Below are positions 1 to 11,852 of a DNA stretch of 64,000 bases, piece after piece. A program made the position numbers and the translations under genes. Each line of letters opens with the position of its first letter. Positions within the stretch are counted from its first letter, which is position 1. Under the pieces are notes generated by a model that was not told where the DNA came from, searched no databases, and worked only from the letters and a program-made list of their open reading frames with translations. This DNA is from Polytrichum commune (taxonomy: Eukaryota; Streptophyta; Polytrichopsida; Polytrichales; Polytrichaceae). Location: positions 40,206,440 to 40,270,439 of the forward strand of contig OX485807.1 in the NCBI GenBank assembly GCA_950295325.1, read 5' to 3'.

Positions 1-135
1 GTTGGTTGTGAACATCTAGTTCACCTCGATACATAGTTTCAAGACTAGGTACATATTCCATCAAAGTTTATGGGACTTCACCTCAAAGTTCCCATGGGAT
101 TGGGATTAAGGGCTTGGGTTTAAGCCACCCATCAT
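1..135 (-). repeat. Truncated copy of a 5S-rRNA-derived SINE-like repeat
   Basis: Read on the minus strand, this begins GGGTGGCTTAAACCCAAG and passes through AACTTTGAGGTGAAG. It ends in the same tail (GGTGAACTAGATGTTCAC) as the better copy at 17742-17924. The second half of the 5S-like part is missing and the element may run off the window edge. The assignment rests on its similarity to the 17.8 kb copy, where the 5S match is clear. Confidence 0.5.
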
Positions 136-2390
136 GTTCTATCAACTAATGCCATAGCTCTATAGCAACTTGGGTAGAAAATAATTAATTTTAAAGGTGC
201 CTAAATTTCTGGGAAATTAATTTGATTTAGTGTCCAAAAAAAAGAAATAACATTCAAAGAGTGCCTAAAATCATAATAATGCAAGTGACATTCACTAGAA
301 TCCAACAAAGTCTTCATGCAACATCAATCTCGCTCATGGTTAAGAACAATACAAACATGAATTTGCTCCACAAGTCATGTTGACACACTGTCATACAAAC
401 AGGAACGAGACAAGCAAACGGGAATGAATGTCTAACTTATTCTAAATGACTTCTTGAATCTGCTCAAAATTTTAACATTATTTTTTGGGTTGCTTAACTT
501 ACTTTCGCACTTTAATTAATTATTAGGCAGAAAGGTGCCCAAGCTGCTAGAGAGCTACAATGTGCATCAAGAAAAAGGAAAAGAAAACAAAGTAAAATAT
601 ATCTTGTTTTCACCCCAATGATTTTGAGCCCATTTATCCTATATTGTTCAATGGTATTATGTATCAAGAAGTGATAGATTGTTATATATTGACAATTGTA
701 AAAATTTAGCCTTCAAATCTACAACATATGTTGTTGTTGTTGTTGATGATTTGCATGAATTTGTATTTTGATTTGGTCATGTGCAGTTAACATTTATTTT
801 TATTTTTTGCAATGTCATTATATAGTATATGTAACTTAGTTTATGTGTTTTTCTTTGTAAAGTGCACTTGAATGGTCGCCAACTTTCTTCTCCAATCAAC
901 AATTTCACGATTCAATTGGAAAACCTGCCTCAAGGGCAAAAGTGAAAGAGTTATTTGTCAAAAGAAGATGAAACTATGGGTCTAGTCCCAAACCCTAAGT
1001 TTATGAGAATTATCATAAAGCCACCCTAGATTTTTGAATGCTTAATTATCATACACAAAGAGTGATGTCGGGCTATTGGAAACTGATTTTTTTAGTTTTC
1101 CCTACTAAGATGGTGGTGGGCCAAGCTAGACTTGTATAGGTCGATATGAGATTTAAGACGGTAGGTCTCATGCATCTACCCTAGTTTAGATCAAAAATAT
1201 ATATGAAAGTTTGAGAGACAGAGGAAGTTCTAAAAGTTTCACCCAACTTTCAAAATAAGCTCTGATGTACGACGAGCTAATGAGCAATTGATGGAAAGTT
1301 TTCTCAAAGATGGACCAAACCCATAGTTTTGTCCCTCTTTGAGGGACTTTAGAGATAACTCTATTGTTTCCCTTAATGTTTACAATGCACCAACTTTTTT
1401 CAAATTTGGACAACTCACTCTGATGTTTACCTCTTTAACACATTGACCCCTTAGTAAGCGCACGAGGGGTCTAATATGGGCCTCTCTAAGCATTAAAAAA
1501 ATATGCTACATGCTTCCACTTTTAGCTATATATTATTATATAAACCATGTCTAAAGTTAACTCACTTTTGAGTGTTCTTTTTTTGAAATGGTTGAATACC
1601 TTAAATTTACTGATATTTTGTATTCAAATACACAACATGAGGTGACCTTGGATCCTAAGGGGTGGACTTCTCATTGGAAACCTAATTGATGTGCATGGGT
1701 GACTATGAAATAACCCCCCCTATGTACATGACATTTATAGAGAAAAAAATGTCTATGTAATAACGACATGTTAGACAATTGACTCTTGTATTTATACTAA
1801 CCTTTACATTTTTATATGATAATGCCTCCACTACATACACAAAATATAAATCATGAAATAATCGGGCCTTTATTACATATATAATCCTCTAAACTTCAAG
1901 GGCCCTTTTTGTACATCTACCTTTAGTTTGAAATTCTTAATAGCCTTTTCAAATGTACGCAACAGAGGAAAAAACACCTCTCTATTATATACACTATGTA
2001 CGCTAATGCCTCAAATAATACCCCACCCTTCCTACACTCATGCTAGTTCGTATGTGATATGAAGAGTCCACCTCCTGGGCCTTCAATGCAAGTAGATACT
2101 TAATATTTTGATCATCAATGTCATATATGAGCATGTCTTTTATTGTCTCCTTGTCATAATATCATATACTAAATAAAATTTCAAACCCAAAATTATAAAA
2201 AAACATGTGATTTTAAGACTTGCCAATATTCATGGAAATTGTATGTTTATGTTGTACATTGAGCCCAAGTGTCCTTTAGGGGTTGATCTAATACCCTAAG
2301 TTTTGTCACGAAAGTCAATGACGAGCTTTGAAGAATACTTGTAAGATAAGCTTCACCAACATAATATCGGTCATGTTTGGAGCGTGACTT
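136..2390. other. AT-rich spacer, no gene seen
   Basis: About 2.2 kb of AT-rich DNA without a convincing reading frame, splice pattern or repeat boundary. Short frames here have no recognisable motif and no coding-like composition. Confidence 0.6.
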
Positions 2391-3041
2391 GTATGCGAGC
2401 GATGGGCGGAGAGCGGAAAATGGATAACACAATCCAAATATAGATTATTTATGCTAAATTTAGTTTTCAAAATTTAGCATTTTGGAATATTATGGGAATA
2501 TTTATTTTTTTGGCCAATTTTTGAGACCTATAACCGTGGACCCAGGGGGTGAAAAATTGATACATTCCTATTTTTTTCCCTATTACCGTGATATCACTTT
2601 CCAGTAATATTGGTTGATTTAAACAATTTTTTTTATGGGTATGTTTTATGATATGTGTTACCAGCAGCTTAGGCACTCTTTTGCCTAATAATTAATTAAA
2701 GTGAAAAAAGTGGTTAGGCAATTTGAAAAATAATATCTCAAAGTTGGGCAATTTTAAATTATAATTAAATATAAGTTAGGCATTCATCTAGTTTTCTAAC
2801 TGGTTAGGGTTACTTTCAAAATGGATGATGGCTTCTTATATATTTGACTTTACCCTAATCACTTGCATTAGTAACCTTAAGCAGACTTATTGTTGTGTGA
2901 TGTAGTTTTATCGTGTATCAAATGGTTGTTGTATGTAGGGAAGAGATTTATGAGTTATACTTGAATTTATGTAAGTTACATTTGAAGTTACTCGTTCGAC
3001 GGGGACGCATGGATGCTCTCAGGCTCAGGCTCAGGATGAAT

Positions 3042-4521
3042 TTATTGGACGTCCATATCATCTTCTGTATCTTCAAGAATGATGGGCATCTGCACAGCAC
3101 GTCCTGAACCTCTTAGACGTGAGAAGTTTACCTTATCAGGCCGATGAGACTCCTCTTCAACTCCAAGAGGTAGATCTGCCTTCCGCTTCGTGGACCCGAA
3201 TACCTCTTCTCTAGCCATGCGAGGAACACGGGTACAAAATTCTTCTGCTCCAGGCATGTCCAGATGGGGTCTTCAAGCACTAAAGGATTACATGTTTGCT
3301 TCGCCCTGCGCTCTCCCATCCTTAGTTTGAGCTCTTTCTTTGTAGGGCATGTTCCGCCGACGTCACCTTTCAGGAACTGGTAGTAATTGACAACCTGTAA
3401 GAAGCCTCGAACGAAGTCGTCAACTGTAGCAACGTAGAGGTCACCGCCGCTATTTCCAGACGCTTGAAGCCACTTGTTGTGTATTGTTTCAGCTAGATTA
3501 CATGAAGGCATTTCTGCTAGTTCTTCTTCTGAAAATTTCTGCGAGTACATAGTGGAAGTAGTTAGAGATTAGTGAAGAGTTGTTTCAGATTAGAGTACTG
3601 TGAAAAGAAGGAAAATAATATGAAATGTATTGGAAAAACATACCCCGGTCATGAAGCCTCCCCATTGGCCATAACGGTAGTGCCAGAATGCAAGCCAGAG
3701 CTCTAGTTTGTTTAGGGCCTTCTTTGTCACTGCCCCGACAGATACCCACCATGCACGTAGCCCATGGTACATACTCTCCACTTCGTCCATGGTCCTCGCC
3801 GTCCTATACTGGTGGCACATCTTCTTGTGCTGCTCCCAGAGTTCTTCGGGAATGTACTTCTCGGTATACTTAACCATTCCGGCATTCCGGCGAGTTGTTT
3901 AAGTAATGGTAATATGCTAACAGTATCTTGCGACAAAGGATATACTTTAGGAGCGTTCCCACTAACTATGACCTTAGGCGGGGCCTTTGTGGGACTGCAC
4001 TCTTCATCAAAAGAAAGTGTTATTACAGATTGAAATGTAACGTTTTCTACAATTGGCGTATCGAGACCGGGCTCGAGCTCGACCTTCACATCACGTGACA
4101 GAGGAGTTTGAATGGTGCAGGTAGAGAAAGAACGAGGAGTGAGGATCTCAGTAGACGCAGCCATCTGAGAATCAGTGAGGCCATACACTCGGTAACTATC
4201 TGGATGAAGACACCAAAACAAGTTATTGTTCTCATCTCGCTGCGAAACCCGACCAAGGGTGTGTGTAAGCTCTGACGTGAGAACGTCAAAAATATCCTCG
4301 TCAACAATAATAGTGTCCTCTCTGAAGCCGAACCGAAGACTCAAACGTTGTGACGTCACGTAAGCTAGTCCGTTCTCCTCCATTTGAAAGGTAAGTGGGA
4401 CTCTAACTCCATCAGCATAGAGGACAGCCATCCCCAACTCTCCGTTAGCAGGAAGATGAGCCATGATGAGGGGAATGAGGCCTTGCGCGAAGATGGAAAT
4501 ATGAAAGAGGATTCTCAACAT
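3042..4521 (-). pseudogene. Transposase-like gene relic (NLAETIHNKWLQ protein), frameshifted
   Basis: The first block (4521 down to about 3880) starts MLRILFHISIFAQ and runs as one frame. It shifts at an 8-bp tandem duplication (3875-3890) into a frame with EKYIPEELWEQHKKMCHQYR and YHGLRAWWVSVG. A GTATGT donor at about 3645 and a CAG acceptor at about 3536 then join it to KFSEEELAEMPSCNLAETIHNKWLQ, split here as KFSEEELAEMPSC and NLAETIHNKWLQ. A later frame change near 3250 leads to a basic tail with STKRKADLP and an acidic end. The N-L-A-E-T-x-x-N block resembles the third-acidic-residue region of RNase-H-fold transposases of MULE/KDZ type. That is a motif-level inference, and the other two catalytic residues were not located. 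The two frameshifts make it non-functional as it stands. Confidence 0.55.
3875..3890. repeat. 8-bp tandem duplication causing a frameshift
   Basis: CATTCCGG occurs twice in tandem. Removing one copy rejoins the two minus-strand frames on either side without a stop, so this duplication is the likely frameshift in the transposase-like relic. Confidence 0.75.
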
Positions 4522-5110
4522 TGTGGGCTACCTATTTATTACAAATGTGCTGCCAAAGAGAACAGCAATGGACATGATCCACATGATGGATGAACTCTGA
4601 ACGAAAGAAACACTAATATCTTAAAATTTGTAACGTTGTCACGATATACAAAATAACAACGTCCAAGTCATGGTAGACATTCTACGTGACAAAAAATTAA
4701 ATATGATTAGTTGGCGCTGACTTAAAGCCTGATTCATTATTAGGTCTAGGGATAGACCTGACATTTGAGGACATGAATAGATCGAATGACGAAATCCCAA
4801 TTGGCCATTAAATATATGAATGTCCCTCGTGGAAACAATTGTATCCGATCGAGTGATACTCATCTCCTTTCACTTAGTATCAAAAGTTATGAATTTTCGA
4901 GTGGCGTAAAATGTATTCGGTTGACGGGAGGGTTTGCGAGTGTTCGAGTAGACATGCTCAGGAAGGGTGACACCTGACATGCAGGCCCCTATCAAGAGGA
5001 GAAAGAAGAGAGGGAAGTTATATTTAACTATCACTAGGGCGTTGAAGTCAAGTAGGATGGGGAGGAAGAAGGTGGTGCCTGAAAGATATGAGACAAGTGG
5101 GATTAACAAA
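4522..5110. other. Upstream region of the transposase-like relic
   Basis: Unique-looking sequence between the first codon of the minus-strand relic and the satellite. No gene or clear promoter element was recognised. Confidence 0.5.
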
Positions 5111-6895
5111 GTTTAGATATGGGTTGCCTCGGTGGCTTTGTTTTTGGTTGAGGGTCTGAAATTTTGACAGTCGAAAGTCAAGGTAGGTTTAGATATGGCC
5201 AACATTGGTGCAGGTAAGAGGTCTTAGATAGAGCCTCCCAGGAGGTGCCTGTAACGGCACCCCCCTCGGGGGCTTTTTTTTTGCTTGAAATTTTGAAATT
5301 TTGAGCAAGCAAAGTGAGCTAGGTTTAGATATGGGCTGCCTCGGGGGCTTTGTTTTTGGTTGAGGGCCTGAAATATTGTGAGTGGAAAGTCAAGGTAGGT
5401 TTAGATATGGCCAACATTGGTGCAAGTAATAGGTCTTAGATTGAGCCTCCGAGGAGGCGCCTGTAACGGCACCCCCCTCGGAGGATTTTTTTTTGCTTGA
5501 AATTTTGAAATTTTGAGAAAGCAAAGTGAGCTAGGTTTAGATATGGGCTGCCTCGGTGGCTTTGTTTTTGGTTGAGGGCCTGAAACTTTGAGAGTGGAAA
5601 GTCAAGGTAGGTTTAGATATGGCCAACATTGGTGCAGGTAAGAGGTCTTAGATTGAGCCTCCGAGGAGGTGCCTGTAACGGCACCCCCCTCGGGGGCTTT
5701 TTTTTTGCTTGAAATTTTGAAATTTTGAGCAAGCAAAGTGAGCTAGGTTTAGATATGGCTGCCTCGGGGGCTTTGTTTTTGGTTGAGGGCCTGAAATTTT
5801 GAGAGTGGAAAGTCAAGGTAGGTTTAGATATGGCCAACATTGGTGCAGGTAAAAGGTCTTAGATTGAGCCTCCGAGGAGGTGCCTGTAACGGCACACCCC
5901 TCTAGCTGGGGCTTTTTTTTTGCCTGAAAATTTGAAATTTTGAGCAAGCAAAGTGAGCTAGGTTTAGATATGGGCAGCCCCGGGGGCTTTGTTTTTGGTT
6001 GAGGGCCTGAAATTTTGAGAGTGGAAAGTCAAGGTAGGTTTAGATATGGCCAACATTGGTGCAGGTAAGAGGTCTTAGATTGAGCCTCCGAGGAGGTGCC
6101 TGTAACGGCACCCCCCTCGTGGGCTTTTTTTTTGCTTGAAATTTTGAAATTTTGAGAAAGCAAAGTGAGCTAGGTTTAGATATGGGCTGCCTCGGTGGCT
6201 TTGTTTTTGTTGGAAGGACTGAAATTCTGAGAGTGGAAAGTCAAGGTAGGTTTAGATATGGCCAACATTGGTAGAGGTAAGAGGTCTTAGATTGAGCCTC
6301 CGAGGAGGTGCCTGTAACGGCACCCCCCTCGGGGGCTTTTTTTTTGCTTGAAAATTTGAAATTTTGAACAAGCAAAGTGAGCTAGGTTTAGATATGGCTG
6401 CCTCGGGGGCTTTGTTTTTGGTTGAGGGTCTGAAATTTTGAGAGTGGAAAGTCAAGGTAGGTTTAGATATGGCCAACATTGGTGCAAGTAAGAGGTCTTA
6501 GATTGAGCCTCCGAGGAGGTGCCTGTAACGGCATCCCCCCTCGGGGGCTTTTTTTGTGCTTCAAATTGTGAAATTTTGAGAAAGCAAAGTGAGCTAGGTT
6601 TAGATATGGCTGCCTCGGGGGCTTTGTTTTTGGTTGAGGGCTTGAAATTTTGAGAGTGGAAAGTCAAGGTAGGTTTAGATATGGCCAACATTGGTTCAGA
6701 TAAAAGGTCTTAGATTGAGCCTCCGAGGAGGTGCCTGTAACGGCATCCCCCCTTGGGGGCTTTTTTTTTGCTTGAAATTTTGAAATTTTGAAAAAGCAAA
6801 GTGAGCTAGGTTTAGATATGGGCTGCCTCGGGGGCTTTGTTTTTGGTTGAGGGCCTAAAATTTTGAGAGTGGAAAGTCAAGGTAGGTTTAGATAT
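5111..6895. repeat. 212-bp satellite array, about 8.4 copies
   Basis: The anchor CAAGGTAGGTTTAGATATGG recurs at 5179, 5391, 5603, 5814, 6030, 6242, 6453, 6664 and 6878, giving spacings of 211-216 bp. Units are highly similar. Each has the palindromic runs CCTCCGAGGAGG, GGTGCCTGTAACGGCACC and CCCCCTCGGGGG, then a tract of 7-9 T. Each also has ATGGCCAACATTGGTGCAG next to GTAAGAG, which looks like a start codon plus splice donor. The array ends at the start codon of the downstream relic. Minus-strand frames of 75-79 codons recur in the units but only reflect the repeat. Confidence 0.95.
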
Positions 6896-7988
6896 GGCAA
6901 ATCAAGAAGGAGGTTTTGAGCTTTCTTTACAACAACAATCTGGAGGTCAAGGAGGAATGGACCATCGTGCATTCTCTCCACCTCACTCACCCTGTGCATA
7001 ACTCCAAGCGGGTCAGTAAATTTGGCCATTTTCCGCTCTTCAAGTTCTTCCTCCTTCATGACTTGAATCACATTGCTAACAATTCGGGGGCCTATGGTTG
7101 ATGTCCAGACTTTGAAATTCAAAGCGATCGTGCTGGTTCGGTCTTTCTCCACACCTTTGGTTAGGCAACCGAAGGAGTTTGTCATTTCTTCTAGGGACGA
7201 ATTTGAAGATGTTGACCTTGCAAGTGATGACGTGCTTTTCAACATTGTCACCGCTGATACTGCACTCAAGCGCAACGACAGTGACACATTCTGGAGGGGC
7301 CCTAAAGAGAAGGCAATGTCCCTGCTCCAGCTTCTAATCAGTGGCCTTAGCCCTCCAGGGGGGATTATATGTGACCTCACTGCTGGAACTGGTATGAGTA
7401 ATTTGTTCAACATTCCCATGTCCCTAGACTTAGGCAATTCAATCACATTCGACTAATTCATTTGTTTCGGTCTTTGTAGGTGCCTCGGTTCTTGCAGCAC
7501 AATATGCTAATAGGGCAATAGTGGCACTTGAAGGAGATAAAGAATTGTACGAAGAACTCCTGCAGCCACTTCAGGTCGTAGCGTTGGAGTCTCAGGGGGT
7601 CGATCCAACCCACTTTGTAGACCTTGACGACGACGACGACGATGCCCTCCCTCAACAGGGTGCAGTTAATCTATGTGAGTAAATCTTCTGTCATCTTAAA
7701 CTTATTTTTCGAATATGTTGCATTTAATTGGAAGGATTCTAACAATCGTAATTTGTCCTTTGTTGGTGCAGTATGATGGTTCAAGGCCGACGCTCCGTAG
7801 ACTACGGCTCACCTCCTAGTTCTAGCATGCGACTTCCTTGTTATGTAGAGGATATGGCAGTAGCTTATGCCAAAGACTCCTCCCATAATTGTAGTGCCTC
7901 TTCTAGTCCACGTCAGAGATACGATCCAAGAGTACTCAGATTCATAGATTAGAGTGCTTCAGAGAGTGAGGATGAGTTTATTCCCTGA
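6895..7988 (+). pseudogene. Amino-methyltransferase-like gene relic in the transposon
   Basis: A frame starts MANQEGGFELSLQQQSGGQG at 6895 and breaks near 6998. Coding resumes in the next frame, with one stop near 7061, and reaches FWRGPKEKAMSLLQLLISGL then PPGGIICDLTAGTG. A GT-AG intron (7392-7479) joins it in frame to ASVLAAQYANRAIVALEGD and KELYEELLQPL, followed by an acidic stretch and a GTGAGT donor at 7675. A final serine/acid-rich exon (from about 7772) is in another frame and contains a stop at 7950. The order K-x-x-LL-x-LI, PGG, D-x-x-AGTGAS, R, E-x-D resembles the SAM-binding C-terminal half of beta-class N4/N6 DNA methylases. No DPPY/SPPY catalytic motif is visible, so activity cannot be claimed. 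Confidence 0.55.
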
Positions 7989-9156
7989 ACTCCATTTTGT
8001 ATTGGATTTTATTATTCTATGATCCGCATTCCTTTGCATTTGAATCTAGTAGTTTAAAGATGATGACAAAAGATCATTAAATACGAGGCAAAAAAAATTC
8101 TTAAATTTTTTTTTTGAATAGAATCATAGTATAAAACTTAAATTATAGTTGTGGAATGGGTAAACAATGCTCAACAATTAAATCATGTAAAAATCAAATG
8201 TCAACCCTCCATAAATGTGTACCCTCAGGAGTGGATCAAAGTTAACATTTATAAAGGTGTTAACAATTAACAATTATAAAATTACTTTTTTGAGCAATAT
8301 ACAAATCTTAACATGTTCTAAATATAAGCAAATGTGAACAATACTTGTGAGAGAATACAATTCACAAAATTACAAACCCAATCAAAATTTTATTCAATAT
8401 CAAGTTTACAAATCATGGGTGAAGTATGAATCAATGGTTCTTTGGTGAGATTCATGTGCATGCACAACTTGCAAATATTTCTCAATGTGCACCAACAAAC
8501 CCACATACTTGGACACCCACATGAACGTGTTTCCATGTACCTTCTAATGGAACTTCTCATGTGCCTCCATTCTTGAACTTCCATCACTAGAACTATTAGT
8601 AGCCAATCTTAGTCTTTCCAAAAGATTAGTTATGATTGTATTTCATTCATTAACATTTATAGAGTCAAATTTACAAAGAAGGGAGTAGCATTTTGTTAAC
8701 AATTAACACGTTTAACATTTATAGTGTGCAATATGTGGGAAGTAGAAGAAAGGTAACATTTAGAAAGGGTTAACACTTATAGGTGTAACATTTATAGAGG
8801 GTGGACTGTATGTGGAGAATTTTTTTTCACAAACCTCCTTCGTGTTTCCTTCAAATAGTAAATTTTATTTAATTTACAGTAATATGTACTATAGTACACA
8901 AGTTTGGATATTGTATTGGTGACGTCATACTGATGTAAGCCCTAATTTTGTATTTTATTAAAATATTTATATGTTTCAAAAATCTATAAACATTATGAAT
9001 GGGGAAATGTTGGCCTATTTCCACGGTAATAGAGTCCCTAACTCTTAAATTTTTCTAAAAATAGTTTGGTGTTTTTCCCTAAATCCCGCGGTTATAGGTG
9101 CATTTTTCCTCTCAATTCATGTCCCAAATTGAGTTCTCCGCTCTCCGCTCGCATAC
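7989..9156. other. Right subterminal region of the candidate transposon
   Basis: AT-rich sequence without a gene. The last 150 bp carry the right inverted-repeat blocks matching 2391-2590. Confidence 0.45.
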
Positions 9157-10087
9157 TAACTTTCCCCATCATGTTTGTAGAACATAATGTTACTATGTAT
9201 CTACATGATAGTTCTTTCCAAAGAAAGAGGATGTGATTAAAAAAAAAACTCTGATAATTTATAGCTGCTTGTTGAAAAATTTGCAATACACAAACTTGAC
9301 TGCTCCCATAAATGGGGAATCCCAACATTAAAAGAAAATTATGCTCATGTGATACATGGTCCCATGAAACACAACCAAAGAACTGTGTAATGTTATGAAC
9401 CACCAAGCCTATCCTTAATCCTTTAAGTGTGGCTTAGATAACAAGCTGGAAGGGTTTACATTGAAACATGTAGTAGGCCGGTGATAGGCACGTAAACCCT
9501 ACATGCTACCAATTCACACCTTGTTCATTGATCTTGGGTTCAAATAGGTCATGGTGTGTCACCCAACTTATATATATACATATATGTATATATATATATA
9601 TAGAGTCGTAGCCCAAGTTAGGCTCCGTTTTCAAGCTCGTTTTGCATTTTGAATGGTGGATGAACCTCTTGTATGGATGGTTCTCATCCTTGACAAGCCA
9701 ACCATCATCCATGGTACGCCGCCATCCCACTAGATTGGAAGGGAATCATCCGTGTTGTCACAACGTCATCCATTAGCCCCACGCCATGTGCAATATGCTT
9801 TTTGAGCTCTATGTTGTCGATGGTACACCATGGTGGCAAGTGGAGAACAACCCACTCCCTCTTGTGGATTCTCAAAAGGCCACCATTAAGGTTTAACTTG
9901 CACTTTTCCCTCAATAGACGGCTTCCTATTGGTGTATACCAACTTAAGAACTTATCCTCTCTCTTTCCCACTAGGCATGTAGTACACATTTCCCACGTGT
10001 CGTACAAAATACCAAGCTCAACTATAGTTCATCCATCTAAGGAGGAGGAGGACTCCACTAAATATCTTATTTAGTGTGGCCCACACA
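9157..10087. other. Spacer with a short decayed minus-strand frame
   Basis: Mostly AT-rich, with a TA microsatellite near 9573-9602. A minus-strand frame at 9705-10007 (about 100 codons, containing REWVVLHLPPW) has coding-like composition, but I recognise no family. It may be a retroelement relic. Confidence 0.35.
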
Positions 10088-10330
10088 CATTAGAAGGAAA
10101 ACTTGTCCATTACAACCATCGATTGCAACCCCTGACAAGAAAATGCATAAATAAATCGTTATGATTATTAACCTGGAGGGTTTTGGTTGGCAATTGCCCA
10201 GAGACTATAATTAAAAAAAACAACCCTTTCGTTGGCAACTAAAATTATTTATTTATGCATTTTCCTGTCACGAGTCGCTACTGCCCAAGTCACAATGGAT
10301 GGTTGTAATGGACAAGTTTTTCTTCTAGTG
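10088..10330. mobile_element. CACTA-like MITE, family A
   Basis: The right end reads inward as CACTAGAAGAAAAACTTG and the left end as CACATTAGAAGGAAAACTTG. The arms match for about 75 bp, through GTCCATTACAACCATC and down to AAATGCATAAAT. No coding capacity. It is a relative of the copy at 43183-43430. Confidence 0.8.
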
Positions 10331-10394
10331 ACTATTCATCATCATCCCATATTGATTGTCTTGCAATCACAAGATGGTTGGTAATGCAATGGTT

Positions 10395-10680
10395 GTTTTA
10401 TTTGAATAGCTCACCTCTCCATGAAACATGCGATTAGTATGAGATGGTTCGCGAATCTAAATTGAGGTCGTAATCACATGTCTTCATAATTTTTGGAGCT
10501 CATATGAATATCTTATTCATTATCAAAGTGAAGGCTCTTGTGCTCATTAAACGGTCATATAGTCCCCCCCCCCCCCGCAAGTTAAGTTGACTATTGAGCC
10601 TAGAATGGTTATAAAATTTGAGCACATAGTTATTTAAAAAAAATTCTTGTATCCGTTCTTGGAGCTACACCAGATCAAAT
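10395..10680 (+). repeat. Dispersed repeat R1, partial copy
   Basis: Shares TTTTTGGAGCTCATATGAAT, TCTTATTCATTATCAAAGTG and CTTGTGCTCATTAAA with copies at 16410, 32461 and 33656. A run of 13 C (10564-10576) replaces the short C tract of other copies. Confidence 0.85.
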
Positions 10681-11366
10681 GTTTAGTGTACTTCTCAGTC
10701 CCACTAAAAAATGACATAACATTACTCAACCTCACCGCATTGCCCCCTTTCTAAATGGGGCTTACAAGGGAGGTTATCAACCCAAGCTAATTGAGGCCGG
10801 AAATAATGGCTAGTTAATCATAATATAGCATGATGCATGCTTGCCCAACATGTGCGTCATTACATGTGGCCCCCAACAATGGCTCTTTACAAATAATGCA
10901 ATGAACATACACTCCATTTTTGGAAAGGGAAACCAAGAAAATTCCAAGTTGCGAGGTTCAAAGTCACAATATGAACAACACTCGTATTGGATATTGGTAA
11001 CTTTGTGAGGGGTGCCCAACATAAAAGGGGCATTATGCTCACAAATTTCCCAACCCCATGGTGTAGTGATATGTTGCTGAACAAATAGCAGCTTCACATG
11101 TCTCATATATTGTTCAGAGTGGATGAATGATCCATTACTCTCACAATTTGCATGTCACATACCTTAGTTGATTTATAGAAAACTTGAAAGCATGTAGAGC
11201 AACTTATTATCCTCACCCTTCCGATGACCTAAATAATATTCACAATTTCGGTAATTGCCAAGCCACTCTTCAATCTTATTATTTCATTTCCTTATATTTT
11301 GTCACATACGGAACATTCGCATGCCAGTTGAAGAAAGCACCATTTGTCCATTTGTTTAATAGTCTA
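10681..11366. other. Spacer, no gene seen
   Basis: No reading frame or repeat boundary that I can support. A minus-strand frame of 98 codons at 10810-11106 has no recognisable motif. Confidence 0.5.
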
Positions 11367-11673
11367 CACTAAACATTATGTATTTAATGTCATTGTGGTG
11401 ATTTTTCTAATGACGTTTTTTACGAACAACTTCACAAGTATTGTCATCATGAATGATTGAAATTTGAATGAATTTCATGTTGTTTATTGAAACAAAGTTT
11501 TGGTATATTTCTACATCGTAACATTCTGAAATGAAACATTGTCATGGACGATTGAGATTTGAATGAAAACCACTTCGTAAGTGTTCGTAATTGCAACATT
11601 GTAGATCTATAACGCTCAATATTTTTTTAAGATTTGCATTTAGTGTTGGTGACACTAAATAAAATCTCTAGTG
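11367..11673. mobile_element. CACTA-like MITE, family B
   Basis: Starts CACTAAACATTATGTATTTA and ends with the inverse of CACTAGAGATTTTATTTAGT. It is flanked by TA on both sides. The interior shares the TTGTCATCATGAATGATTGA region and the GGTGACA(C)TAAAT end with copies at 22733 and 37843. Confidence 0.75.
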
Positions 11674-11852
11674 TACTACAATCACATCTCTAGTGGGAAT
11701 AGAGTCACCACAAACAATTTGGCACGACCTTAACCCCCTCATTGCTTCCGGGGTCATATAGGACCCCAAGTTGTTCTAAGACTTCGGTGTGCCCTTTTGA
11801 CCTTGTCAGTTTGGGCCAAATTTTATAAGGGAAAAGTTAAGTGAGTACTTAA
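11674..11852. other. Short spacer
   Basis: Nothing recognised. Confidence 0.4.

Larger units (their letters stand above)
2391..9156. mobile_element. Candidate 6.8-kb TIR DNA transposon with two decayed genes
   Basis: The left end reads GTATGCGAGCG followed by GGCGGAGAGCGG. The reverse complement of the right end reads GTATGCGAGCGGAGAGCGG. Further in, both ends share CCTATAACCG and CTATTACCGTG in the same order, so imperfect terminal inverted repeats extend for roughly 200 bp. Between them lie a minus-strand transposase-like relic (3042-4521), a 212-bp satellite (5111-6895) and a plus-strand relic with a methyltransferase-like motif (6895-7988). The genes diverge, so the satellite sits in their shared upstream region. 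I could not find a clear target-site duplication. Exact ends, and whether this is one element or a nest, are inference. Confidence 0.5.

Noticed and set aside
5240-5290. GC hairpin plus T tract resembling a bacterial terminator
   Set aside because: It is part of every satellite unit in a eukaryotic context. A Pol III-type reading is possible but a bacterial terminator is not.
5613-6691. Repeated minus-strand frames of 75-79 codons with near-identical proteins
   Set aside because: They are the same stretch of the 212-bp satellite read in an open frame. There is no independent start, no codon-level constraint and no known domain.
9705-10007. Minus-strand frame resembling a retroelement gag fragment
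   Set aside because: No zinc knuckle, protease or reverse-transcriptase motif was found nearby, so it was kept only as a note in the spacer description.
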